This document shows, one piece after another, positions 1 through 10,634 of a DNA stretch of 64,000 nt. The stretch lies in contig NBBA01000003.1 in assembly GCA_002794785.1 (NCBI GenBank), positions 868,001 to 932,000 of the forward strand. Direction: 5' to 3'. Made by a program: the position numbers and the translations under genes. Position 1 is the first letter of the stretch. Each line of letters opens with the position of its first letter. Origin of the DNA: Coniferiporia sulphurascens (taxonomy: Eukaryota; Basidiomycota; Agaricomycetes; Hymenochaetales; Hymenochaetaceae). The notes beneath the pieces are model-generated. The model was not told where the DNA came from. It searched no databases and saw nothing but the letters and a program-made list of their open reading frames with translations.

Positions 1-735
1 TGCCTCCTTACACTAAGGAAACGCGTTCTGATCGGGGAAACATCACAGGTTTGCGAAAAATGATATCCTGCGGGTGATACGAGCGCTCTCCATTTACCGG
101 CCATCTATGATTGCCTTACAAGCACCTATGTCTGAAGAGGATTTTGTTTTCATGGAGAAATGTTTGCGCCGGTCACTGATTGTAAGAGAGCTCCCTTTTC
201 ATTTCTCACATGAATATGAATCTAAATTTATCTTGATTAATGCGTATGTAGGAGCTAGAGAAACTGATTTCCTATAGTGGCACTCCTACGGTCGTGTGGC
301 GCCGAACGGGAGAGATTTGCCTCGTCGGTGTTGAGTTCTGCCTATTGACCGAATGGAAAAAGGAGGATTTGGTGACGGGCCGTAAATACATTTACGAGGT
401 TTGTCCAACCCTTGTCTGGCTTCGTTCCTATTGTCCTTGACAGGTCTCGCTTGCAGCTGTTTGAGAGCCAATCGGTCATCGAGTATTGGGAGAAGTTCGC
501 ATCGCATGCATTTGAGAACACGACGCAGTCCGTCTTCTCTCACTGCGTGCTGTTGAAGCCATCCGGAGAACCCTTGCCTTGCACGTTCTGCTTCTCCATC
601 CGCAGAGATATATTCGACTTACCTAGTGTCGTAATCGGTACGTCCACTTTTTCGACTACATTTCGCTGCAACATAAAGTCTTACTCTATCATGTGTGGAT
701 TGCAATGTACAGGACAATGGTTACCACTCATGTAG
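1..735 (+). CDS. ERT1: ERT1/AcuK-type transcription activator of gluconeogenesis, C-terminal part (cut by window edge)
   Basis: Only the 3' end lies in the window. Spliced by eye, the exons read on from about base 50 as FAKNDILRVIRAL, then EEDFVFMEKCLRRSLI, then ELEKLISYSGTPTVVWRR, then a block containing IEYWEKFASHAFENTTQSVF and CTFCFSIRRDIFDLPS, and end in VVIGQWLPLM. This is the conserved C-terminal PAS-like region of the ERT1/RDS2/AcuK family: Zn2Cys6 nuclear regulators that switch on gluconeogenic genes on non-fermentable carbon. The zinc cluster lies upstream of the window and is not seen. Visible introns are about 178-247, about 409-465 and a last one of about 76 bases (about 639-714) that leaves a 7-codon terminal exon. 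The gene converges on PRA1. The family call is firm; the exact left exon boundary near base 49 is inferred. Confidence 0.85.
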
Positions 736-1208
736 CGTACGTTGATAGAGGGAAATCTATTCTAACATTTTTCTGGATCTACCTGCTGCTGCATTCTCAA
801 AAAATCACCAGTGCGGAGTCCACTTTTGTAACATCCTCGCTCTGTCTACTCCGCTATTCGTTGTTGTATCGCTTTCATTTTTTGTCTCCCCTCCATTCTT
901 TTTTACCTCTCTTCTCAATTTCGATTGGATGGTTCTTTCGGGGGATTTGTATGAACATCGCGTTCTTTATGGGCGCTTGGAGCGGAGGAGGAAAAACCGA
1001 AATAAATATGAAGAATCTACAGTCGCAGATATAGACGAATGTCCGGGGAGAACTAGCGGATGTAAACAAAGGCAGTAAAGAATTGTTCATACTTTTTTCC
1101 GGCCCGCTGCAAACAATATTCGCAGCCAACGTCATATCGGCTCCACGCCCGTTCCCTCCGGCAGTCTCCTCCATCGCGTCTATCCGACAAAGCTCATATA
1201 AATGCGAT
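736..1208. other. Convergent intergenic region between ERT1 and PRA1
   Basis: This stretch of 473 bases holds the 3' ends of two convergent genes. It is T-rich on the + strand around 770-910, as expected for 3' untranslated sequence. I see no coding potential with family similarity, no tRNA and no repeat. Confidence 0.6.
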
Positions 1209-2027
1209 TTACACGCCCTGGCCGGCCTCGACGCTCGAATACTCGCTTTCGATACCCGGTTCCATAAAGCACGCGTGGAAGAGAATGACGAAGGAGGACG
1301 CGCCGACGAGCCAGAAGAATGTGCCGAGCGGCGAGGAGTAGAGAAGGAGCGGGAGGCCGGTGACGAAAAGCCCGGTGTACAGCGTCCTCGGCGTGATGGT
1401 CTGCTGTCCGACTTGGAAGGATTCGGGTGCTGGTAGTCAAAAGGCTCAGCAATGTGCTACCTTAGGAATGGAAGGGGCCGGTGGACGTACCGTATCTACT
1501 GATTGCCATGAAGCCTCCGATGAGGTACCCGAGGGAGATGAGTAGGATGGGGTTCGCCATGCTACGAGCCAGTCATTTAGTCCGATTTCAATCTGAGCAG
1601 ACGGTAATGAGCAGCGGGGTGCGTACAGTGCATAGACGGCCAGAACGGCCACGATCAGCCCGTAATTGCCTGTGCGAACACCAGGATATAAGCCAAAGCA
1701 TGTAGAGAGCTCGGAAAAAAGTGGCACGTACCGGAGAAGTAGCGCGTGTTATATGTGATTCTCTACGAGAGGCTTCAGAATACCATTGCGGAGGTAGAAA
1801 GAGGGCCACGTCACTTACCGACGTCGCTTGGCCCATGTCCTGCGGGCGCGACAGACGGTGGTGGTCGAAGAACTCAGTCGGGGGTCGCAGGCCGCTCAGG
1901 CGCTGTTCCTGCCAACATTAAACGCATTGTGTAAAAAAAAGACGTAGGCCAAAGACGGTGTACAGCGGAAGCTGGAACTCACCCTGAACGACTGGAGGAC
2001 GCTGGTTACGCGCAGAACGTGCTCCAT
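1209..2027 (-). CDS. PRA1 family protein (Yip3-like prenylated Rab acceptor)
   Basis: Six exons spliced by eye give a protein of about 166 residues, close to yeast Yip3 (176). The order is MEHVLRVTSVLQSFR, a block with PPTEFFDHHRLSRPQDMGQ, RITYNTRYFSG, NYGLIVAVLAVYAL, ANPILLISLGYLIGGFMAI and a last exon with TITPRTLYTGLFVTGLPLLL and LGTFFWLVGASSFVIL. The xPQEFF-like element, the NYGLI motif and the two hydrophobic hairpins of the PRA1 fold are all present. Members sit in ER/Golgi membranes, bind prenylated Rab GTPases and help load them onto membranes. Every splice join keeps frame. The start is the only ATG ahead of the conserved region. The gene is divergent from CDC26 (345 bases apart) and converges on ERT1. 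I am sure of the family, less so of one-to-one orthology with Yip3. Confidence 0.88.
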
Positions 2028-2372
2028 GGCTGGTCTGTTTTTGTCCGTGCGGCGGAGGGGAGGATAAAGGAGGGGAGGGCGGAGGATGCGGACGGTGACG
2101 GTGACGCGGCGATTTGGTGGTTCGTACTTGAGCTAGTTAGTCTGGGATGCGCTCCGTTTATGGGTGTGGTTGGTTGACTGCGCGGCTGCGCTGCGCACTG
2201 CGGCGTACCTTGCGCGTGTCTCTCGCGAGCCTCCACGTCGACAGTCTACTCAATTGCACAGTATACTCGTCTCAGCCTCTCAGATATACATATCCACGTC
2301 TCCCACCGCTCGGCTGCAAATCCCTTCTTGTTCGCATACAACCTACGTTGACACTCTCAAAAGCGGACGCAT
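2028..2372. promoter_or_regulatory. Shared promoter region of PRA1 and CDC26
   Basis: These 345 bases separate the divergent start codons of PRA1 (-) and CDC26 (+). A purine-rich G/A tract on the + strand at about 2045-2100 reads as a pyrimidine tract toward PRA1, as is common just upstream of fungal start codons. I see no clear TATA box. Confidence 0.45.
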
Positions 2373-2600
2373 ATGATTCGCCGCCAGCCGACGCTCATCG
2401 CGCTGAACGACACAGACGTGCAGGATATCCGCGACCTTCTGGACAAAATACGCGAAAACAAGGAACAGCAGCGACGGCTGGACGAACAGGCCCAGCAGGC
2501 CCAGGTGCAGCCACTGGCGAGCTCTGCCCTCGATCCGCCTGTGAATACTCTTCCGCCGCCCAAGCCACTGACGAAGGAAGAGCGCTTAGGGTTGCGGTGA
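2373..2600 (+). CDS. CDC26: Anaphase-promoting complex subunit CDC26-like
   Basis: An intronless open frame of 75 residues. The N-terminus MIRRQPTLIALNDTDVQDI matches the start of APC/C subunit CDC26 (Apc12), in which the first residues (ML/IRR-x-PT-x-x-x-L) insert into the TPR groove of APC6/Cdc16 and stabilise it. A short helical, Gln/Glu-rich segment follows (about residues 24-45), then a Pro-rich tail with KPLTKEERLGL. Its size fits the family, which is always small. In the APC/C it supports ubiquitination of mitotic substrates. The gene is easily missed by annotation because it is so short. It is divergent from PRA1 and converges on PEX5. The evidence is the N-terminal motif plus size, so the call is good but not certain. 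Confidence 0.78.
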   Translation: MIRRQPTLIALNDTDVQDIRDLLDKIRENKEQQRRLDEQAQQAQVQPLASSALDPPVNTLPPPKPLTKEERLGLR

Positions 2601-2876
2601 AGGATGTACATAGCATGCAGGGTACACTTCGGCGGTGCTGTTACTTTCAGTCCGGGGATGTATTAACGATACGGTTTAGTGACTACACTTTCAGCAAACA
2701 TATACGACGATGTACAAAACATAACATAGACAATGGAAGCAGTGACTCTAAGAATCGACAAAGCTGTGCGCGTGAAGGGAAAGCAAACATGCATTACAGA
2801 CCGAATGTCTCGAAAGAATCTGGACCATGCTCAAAGTTGGAACTCGCGTCTAAAGCCTGTGCAAATAGGTTTAATA

Positions 2877-5604
2877 CTAGTATAGTTTTATTTCGAAGAA
2901 GTACATGCCTTCAAGGTCCTTGCGGTCGCACAGCGCTGCCAAATTAATACGCTGAAGGTGCAAGCACGACGTCCTGAGGCTGTCCCACAGCGTGGACGAC
3001 GTGATGCCGCGCTTGTCGTCAGACCCGTGCACGCTGCCATCGCTGTCTTGCATAATAAGTGCATCGAGGATGTATTGCGCAGCCTCCTCATATCTCTGAA
3101 TGAAATAGCGATTATTTAACTGAACGCATTCCCGAGGTACCGTGGACGTACCCTCATGTTCATGCAGGAGATTCCTAGGTTATAGCGCGCCCGAATGTAA
3201 ACCGGATTCAATTCGAGAGCCCGGTAGTAATACTAAGGGAGGACATCAGATTAGCAAACCGCCAGAGCTGAAACATCATTAACACGATGCCAACCTGGAA
3301 GGCATCTTCGGAAAGTCCGCTATTTGCAAGCGTTGCGCCAACCCGGTTGTATAGTTGCCAATCCTGATGGAGGGCGAGAAATCATTAGTAGGCTGTTTTG
3401 ATGATGTGAAGACCACTTACATCCGGGCGTACAGCCAGAGCCGCCTTAAAGCAGTCCTGAGCCTTGAGGTAATCCTCATTTGAATTCAGCAGCACCGCCA
3501 GCGCGATTTGCACGTCTGCATCGACCTCGCCATTCTGACTCCGTGCCATAGTCATCAGACAGTGTATGAGCTCGTCGTGGCGCCGCGCGTGGCTCAGGCT
3601 GTCCAGCGTGCCGCCATTGAGCTTCTCCGCGCGTTCAAAGTAATCGTTAACAACGCGTTCGTACGCAGGGTTGCGTCGCACCCATTGCTCTATCGCGTCG
3701 TCAGCTGCAGTGCGATCACCTTCGTTTGTGTGTGATATTCCCAGGGCAAGCCATGAGGGAAGATGCGTAGGGTCGAGCGCGAGAGCGCGTGTAAGCGCTG
3801 AAATCGCTTTGGGCTCGCGCTCGTTTTCCTGCTGCTTCACGCCCAAGTCGTACCACGCTTGAACTGAAGTAGGGTCCCGTTGGACTTCTGCCTCAAGTTC
3901 AAGGACGCTCTATTTATTTATGCGCTCTAACGTCAGTTTTCCAGAGTACATAAAAAACAGTAATGCAAACCTCGTAAAGCGACCTCTCGCTATGCATCAT
4001 ATGATTTATGGTCCTCGGACCCGCACCACTCGCCAAGTAAGGATTATGCGGCTGGAATTCGTAATGTGCAACCGGCTTTACTCCCCATGTCGTGGCTTCA
4101 TACGAATCCCAGCTTTCCTGTAGTGCCCCCCATTCATTCTCTTGTGCGTTTCCGCTCAAGTAAGCATCTTCACGGAGCCGAGATTCCGCCCGTGATCGTA
4201 ACGAAGCCTTCGTCCAATAATCAACGTAGTCCTCATTGTCCAGTCGGAAGTATTCTTCATTAGGATCCTCTTCACGCATGGCAGCACTACTGCCTTCCTC
4301 CTGCAAATCTTGTAAAATATCTTGTTGTCTGTCGAAATGTACGGATTTGCGTTGTGCGAAGTCCGTGGAAGTGCCAGGATCGATAGCCACATGACCAGTA
4401 CTCGTGAGATCTGGGGAGAGAAAAGAACCATATTCTTCAGCTCCAGAGATGTTTAGACATTAGGGGCTCTGCATTCTTACTATTGAATCCTGCCCTTCCT
4501 TTTCCCTTCACATCAGCGCTAATATCGGCCTTCACTCCGGTGTTTTCTACTAACTCGTTACCATCCATAACAATTTCGCCATCCCGCAAACCGCGCATCA
4601 ATTGCAAGAACTGCGAGTTTTTAAATTTCGGGTTTTGTTCGTTCTGGACAGATTCGATAAGTTGGGCAGCCGTGCGTGCAAGCTCATCTGCTTCCCTGCG
4701 CGTTTGCACGGGGTCCTGGGACTGCTGTTCTATAACGGAAGCTAATTCGGGAGCGGTGAGAAGGGATGCCTCATGCGATTGAAATTCCTTGTCCCATAAC
4801 GCTGCAGAAGCAGTTGATTGGGAATGTGATGGTAAGGGTGAAGAAAGGGTCCTGCCGGGATTGAACTGGGGTCCGTGCATCATGCTCATAGGTGGAGGTG
4901 TCCACTGCATCCCAAGGCCTGTTTCAGACGAAAAATGTAAGTGACACAGCGGCAAAATGGAGCAAGACAATGCACACGTACCTGCTGGCCCAGGAGACTG
5001 AATCATTGGCCTGTTTAGCGCCGTTTCAATCTGCGGCGCGGAAGCTACCTGTTCCTTTGCCGAATGCTCAGTCGCCTGCGTCAGGAAATCCGCTGCCCAA
5101 TTCGCTGCGATCCTCGGTTGTACTTGTGGAGCATTTAATTGTGCAGGAGGCGGAGGTGAGTGAATTGAGCGTGCATGGGTAGCGGGCAAGGCATCGTGCA
5201 GCAGTGAGAGGTTGAAGGCGTTCTGCGTAGGCCCTTGCGCCACCAGTCCCCCTTGGGATACGTTGGCAGAGAAAAACCGTGCGGCCTCCTGCTCTTGAGC
5301 AGGAGAGGTATGCTGAGCAGTGCGGAAGGTCTGTTCGGCATGGCAGACATTCTAAAGTTAGATGGCTTGGCATGGCATATTTGAGACAGCTGCACTCACC
5401 TCCCGCGAGGGTCCCGCGCGTCCGGCGCCAAACTGGTCCTAAAGATACGCAAAAGCAAATAGGAATTCAGACAAACCCCTTGAACGAGCTGAGCCTAGAA
5501 CGTACTTGCTGAATGCCTCTGTCCTGGTCAAACCGCTTGGCCAGCCCTTGTAATGGATTGACCGGACCGCAGTCGGCGCCGTTGACGAGCATTGGCAGGG
5601 CCAT
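2877..5604 (-). CDS. PEX5: PEX5, peroxisomal targeting signal 1 receptor
   Basis: A multi-exon gene for the soluble receptor that carries PTS1 (SKL-type) cargo into peroxisomes. The N-terminus MALPMLVNGADCGPVNP holds the conserved cysteine (residue 11) that is mono-ubiquitinated for receptor recycling, followed by GLAKRFDQDRGIQQ. Trp-rich docking motifs for PEX14/PEX13 follow: NWAADF, LWDKEF and, further on, NEWGALQESWDSYEA. The C-terminal half is a TPR array starting at AWYDLGVKQQENEREPKAI and continuing through DPTHLPSWLALGISHTNEGD and ALAVLLNSNEDYLKAQDCF. A 7-residue-spaced helical tail ends RKDLEGMYFFEIKLY, like other PEX5 C-termini. Introns fall at about 5507-5440, 5388-5347, 4984-4920 and several in the TPR part. 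CACGTG lies about 205 bases upstream. The call is very secure; a few internal splice sites are approximate. Confidence 0.93.
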
Positions 5605-8600
5605 CGCGTTGCGTGCTGTTGCTGATTGCAGGTATGACGATAAAGGTATTGGTGAAAGTGAGAATGATGGGGAATTTTTATAGAGAGTGGACGTTGTCGC
5701 CGAGGAGTTGAGCCATCGACCAGCTTTGAAGGCGGTCTCTGCGGATTTAGACGCGGAGTGATCAGCATGCGGAGCCCGTTAGGGAACCGGCTATTAAGTT
5801 AGCCGGAATAGTCACGTGACTGGGTCATGACTAAATCCGAGCTTCAAAGTATGTCCATCAAGTTCAAGTTGCTGAGATACATAACACTAGTCATTCACTC
5901 GAAATTCGGCGCTCTTCCTCTCATCTTTATTTTTCTCTAAACTAGACGCCACAGACTACTCTGTGACTCTATTCTTTCGAGCCTCAAAAATCAAATTCAA
6001 GTATGCGTGAGCCTCTCAGCCTAGACACCAACAGGGGGGTGGCACCGCCCTAATGTTCGGTAGTTCACGTCCAATCTCAAGCATCTTTTTTGCAAGCTGC
6101 GGAGCTCTGAAAATCCTATTGGATTAAGTGGCGTTGCGCACGGGCGTAGCCCGTAGGTCTGATGCCCCCACTGGAAACGGTCTTTTTCAACTATAGCTGC
6201 GATCGAGGGAGGCAAGTGTTCCAAGGCGGACGAAATTTATGTCATCGTTACACGTATCAGACTCTGATACTTTCGGGTTTATCCAAGGAAATTACAGGCT
6301 TTGAAGGAAAAAGATGGTCCCACGATCTGATACTGCCATGCATGGTGATTTAATCAAGACTTCTGAAAGCATCAGGGCGTCATCATTATGGCTACATACT
6401 AAGAATCGCACGAAATCATTATATCCCGGATGGATCGGACTCATCGGAGCCTTTTATACGCTGCTTGAACCCACAACGCATATACTGCGCTGGTGTTTAT
6501 TTGACTTACTTCGCACAAAGTGAGTATTACGGTACCCCCGAATCATTCCGCTCTGATAGTCACGTATCGTGATGTTACATCCACAAGACATTCTTACTTT
6601 GTGATCAAGGAGAAAAGGACATCCATTGACGACAGATGCGGAGAACTGCGTCCTATAAAGAGTACTATCAGATCATCGTTATTCATCAGTCGATGGCCCC
6701 CAGTTTTTTGACGCCTCGGCGCTCTGCTGTCAGCGCCTGAAGTTCTATATCCACGGTCATTGTCAGTGCCCGGCTTTGACACTACCACCCGGTTAATGAA
6801 AATGTGCGATGAGGTCAAGTCGCCTTGATAGTCGGCGCTTATGACTCATCATTCGGTCTTTTGACATGCCACCTTTAGGGAATCCCAGTCGTGCGTGTCA
6901 CGTTCCTGTTGTGTTCGTCAATCCATAATAGCACATCACGAACGCGCAGGCGAATTGGGGTCCTCAGCAGCTTGATTGATACTGGGGGTAACAACGCTAA
7001 CCCTGTCCAGTCAAGATTCAGAAGTCCTCGCCGAGGGTCGCGATGATACATCTGCCCTCACGGAGATACTCCGTTGGTAGGTTTGAGTCCCGACTGACGG
7101 AGTGCGCGGGAGAGCGCCCCAACTAATCAAAGTATTCAGCTTGAATTTCTTAACTAAATGCTATGTTAAAAGACATACTTCTGCGGTGCAAGGAACCGCG
7201 AGTTTCCATATAAGGAAATCGCCTCGTTCTTTTGACGTTCTATTTTCGTTTATCGTCTATTAGCCTCGCCCCACTGCCACACCACCGCATATGGAACGCA
7301 ATGCGGGAAGAATGCGGTTAGGACGGTCGAGGCGCACTTATCAACCAGTGCACGCACAGTGCTCCCCGGGTACACGAAGACCCGATCCGCAGCCGTTCTT
7401 CGGACCCATTTAAAGAACCCAAGCAGGCCTTGGAATGACTCGCTGTTTCACAAGTGCCGACCGATTTTTTTTATAGTCGCTACAAGACGCTTAATAATGG
7501 TCGTCGTCTGCGTGGCGTTTGAGCTTACACAGCTCCCCGAGTGCCATGGAACTGGGATTGGAGTGCATTGCTGATGCGACTAAGCACACTGCGATCGCCC
7601 GCTGGCCACTTCGGCGTCGCACGGCTTTGGCGGGTATCACTAGCCCGAAGCCCCGAGAGGACTGCGAGACTCCCCGCTTCTCCATCAAAGCATCTGACGA
7701 TCCGTGCTTCGCAGCCCATCTCCCATGCCCCTCCGTCGTCAAGCCCAAGCTGGTTCGCGCTCACTCACGCGCGTGGTGATGCATGTGAAACGCGGGCTCT
7801 TGAGCTGGCTCAGTGAGCACCAGAAGCCCACTGCGTGTAATCGGTGTTGACATCCATGCCCTGTATCGCATCGCGCAGATGTGCGGGAAATACGTCGGCG
7901 CCGCATCGCCGCTTCCGGGTGTGCCGCCGGCTTCCTACTGACTCGGATCGTCGACGCTCCAAGTCCCCCCGTGTCGACAAGACACCGCCGCGCACTTGGT
8001 CCGCTTGCAGTGCACCGTTACCAGTGCGGGCATCCGCAGCTGAGTACGTCCTTGGGCTTTCCCGAATCTCCTCTTCTGCACTTTCCCGAAATCAGTCCCC
8101 CTGGGTCTCATGGAACGCCCTGACGATCATTTCGAAAGGGTGTCTCGGCCTTCCGTCATCTTTACGCTTCAAACGCCACGAAGTACTCATCCCTTTGCCG
8201 CTACGGCGAGCAGTCATCTGTGTGTCATCCTCGCCGGCCACGGAGGTCTTATTTATATGCAACTCTTATTAGCGACTTACAAGCGCATATGTAATTAGAT
8301 CTCAAAGGTCGCTTGACTCTTGGAGCTCCGTTGCTTGGCTTCTCATTCAAAAGGCTCGTGCTCATTTTTGTTCCGGAGTATGAGATGCCCCGACATCGTG
8401 CTGCGGAGAACCATTCTGACCGGATCCTGCGTATATACATATGATATCACTCGTACATCAGACAATAATAGGGCTTCACCCATAATCACATTTAGAGGAA
8501 GAGAAGGACAAGCGATAAGTAAGAAAACCAATCGATACAGTTGCGTCTCGTGCATATAAAAAACATGGGCTGCGGGAAAACGAGGAAAAAACGAGGAAAA

Positions 8601-9013
8601 TAAGCGGTAAATAGTGTGAACCGTACGGGACAAGGGGAGAAATGTTACTATCCCAACGGTGATTAGGATCGAATCGTATACACAGGCATAAGCACAAAAG
8701 TGTACGAGGTGTGGTAATCGGGGGCGTGATTGGTGATTCTGACATGCTATGCTATACTGCGGGGCAAATCGAGCATATACGGTTACGAAAACATAAATAG
8801 GCGAGTGCATGCAGGAGCTGGTGTGGCGACTAGCGAGACAGGCGAACGAGAGCGTGGATGGCAGATTGCAAACCAGAGCTGTAGATTGAACAAAAAATAA
8901 CAAAAGACGCGGAAGAGTTTGGCCGGGGTAAGAATAAACCGGGCCCAAAGAGCCGGACCGCGAGAAACAGATAGGACGAGAAGTAGACGAGGGTCTACGC
9001 AACAACTGGCCCT
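5605..9013. other. Gene-poor region (3.4 kb) between PEX5 and the Crz1-like gene
   Basis: I find no frame here with recognisable protein motifs. The left end (5605-5900) is the PEX5 promoter. The middle (about 6.0-8.3 kb) has only short open frames and looks like unconstrained or decayed sequence. The right end (about 8.3-9.0 kb) lies just after the stop of the Crz1-like gene, is pyrimidine-rich on the minus strand and is probably 3' untranslated sequence. There are no terminal repeats, transposase or reverse-transcriptase motifs and no tRNA that I can support. Confidence 0.5.
5811..5820. promoter_or_regulatory. GTCACGTGAC palindrome upstream of PEX5
   Basis: A perfect 10-base palindrome with a CACGTG E-box core, about 207 bases upstream of the PEX5 start codon. 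bHLH factors of the Cbf1/USF type bind this core. The same core recurs in several other promoters of this window. Function is inferred from position only. Confidence 0.5.
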
Positions 9014-10634
9014 TCACGCAGCAGCGAGGCTCGGCGCGGGACCAGGACCTGGCGTAACTTGCACGCTGCGCGCTCCACCTGTCCCGTCTGAATCATATGC
9101 ACTTGACCCAGAGTCACCTTGTCTGTGACCGATAATATTTGCGCGGTTGATTGGGTGCAAACCGCCCACGTCTCCGTTCACCTCACCCCCGTTCACATGC
9201 CCACTGCCGGGACCGTGGCCATTCACCGCGCGAAACGCGCCGAGCGGGTTTGGCTTGCTCTGCTGTGTCTGTTTCTGGCTCGCGACTGCTTGCTCATGCG
9301 TTCGTCTGCACTCAGCGCCGCCCTCAGATCGAAGATGTCGCTGTAGCAACCGCAGGGCGTGTCATAAGTCCAAATTGGTACGTGCGTCCAAATACCGATA
9401 CGATCGGCAAATAGGATTAGATCGGGTGACCAGCGGTCAAAATGCGTCGAGACATGTTTGATGCGTGGGATTCGGCAAACCAGAAGCAAACATGGGCGCG
9501 GAAAGGGGGACGCGCAGAGCGTATGAGAATATGCCATGAGAGAACGGAAAGGGTCATGAAAAGAAAGAAAAAAAGACAATGAGTCAGCACGCGTGGCTTT
9601 CGGACGTAAGACGAGCTTGGGGCCGAGCCAGGCAGATGGGGACGGATTGACTCGGTGCTGTGGTTCGAGGGAGGGGGAGGGGGAGATGGAAATACGACTT
9701 ACGTTGAGCGCATCAAGCCTGCTGAAAGTCTTGCCACAGCCATGACATACATTTGCCGTAGACCTTGAAGTGTGTAGCGCCTGGTGACGCCTGGTTTTCA
9801 GAAGCGAATCGTCAGCGTCCTCCAACTAAATAAGCGGTAAATGACTACGTACTTGCAATCGTGCTGACGCGCGAAGCCCTTATGGCATCCGGGCCACTCA
9901 CAAACGTACGGGCGCTCCTCCGTGTGTGACCGGAGATGGCCTGCGGAAATGATGGAAAACGAGTCAGCGGAGGGGCGCGCACATGATTTATGCCCCTTTT
10001 GCGCACCTCTGAGGTTGAAGCGGCGAGTGAATGTGCTCCCGCAGCCGGGAACGGGGCACACGAAGTGGGCCTCGTTTCTGCGGCGGCTGGCACTAGCAGC
10101 CTGAGTTGCACTGGTTGTCACCTGCTGCTTCTCGACCTGGAGAATTGGCGGGAGACGAGGGGGGGTAGAACCACCGCTGGCGTAGCCGTTGACGTCGGGC
10201 GAGCCGGACGCATTCTGGCCGTGTGCCTGGGCGGCAGCGATGGCGTTGGCATGGTTGTAGAGGAGGGCAGCATTGGGGGCGTAGTACACGTCGGGGTGTG
10301 GGTGGTTGCTCAGGGCCGATGCGCGCGAGGGCTGGGACGGGGGCTGGGCCGAGACGGACGGCTGTGAGGGCGGCTGTGTCGAGCGGCGGGAGGGGTAGGG
10401 AGCCGGGGAGGGGAAGGCATGGCTGGTGTACTGGGTGTGCTGGATGTGGGGGGCGGGGACGGGGTGGGTGTAGGGGCCGTGGTGGAGGCTGCTGTAGGCC
10501 ATGCCGGGGGAGGAGTTGGCGGAGGACGACTGGGGGGGAGTCGCAGCGGGAGTGGAGTTGTACTGGGGATGGTGCTGCTGGTGCCTCGGGAGGTATGCGA
10601 CGTTCGGGTAGTAGGCGTAGGAGTGGGGATCCAT
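9014..10634 (-). CDS. Crz1-like C2H2 zinc-finger transcription factor
   Basis: The N-terminal part (about 200 residues) is low-complexity and rich in Pro, Ser, Gln, His and Tyr, starting MDPHSYAYYPNVAY. The C-terminal part has three C2H2 fingers split by introns: CPVPGCGSTFTRRFNLRGHL with RSH, then CEWPGCHKGFARQHDCKRHQ, then CHGCGKTFSRLDALNRHL, followed by RSEGGAECRR. The 'FARQHDxKRH' and 'FSRxDALxRHxRSExGxEC' arrangement is that of the Crz1/Prz1 family, the calcineurin-responsive nuclear factors of calcium and cell-wall stress. I did not find a textbook PxIxIT calcineurin-docking motif; one could lie in the disordered part. Introns are at about 10008-9940, 9852-9797 and an unusually long last one at about 9701-9345. 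The start was chosen at MDPHSY because upstream codons lack conservation and lie in a promoter-like tract. Orthology with Crz1 itself is likely but unproven. Confidence 0.8.

Noticed and set aside
7045..7110. Possible tRNA: GGTTTGAGTCCCGAC resembles a T-arm/B-box
   Set aside because: The stem pairs imperfectly, and there is no matching acceptor stem, D-arm or anticodon arm upstream at the right distance.
8343..9017. 224-codon open frame on the minus strand after the Crz1-like stop
   Set aside because: It has no initial ATG and owes its length to pyrimidine-rich sequence. Its hydrophobic composition follows from T-richness, and it sits in the likely 3' untranslated region.
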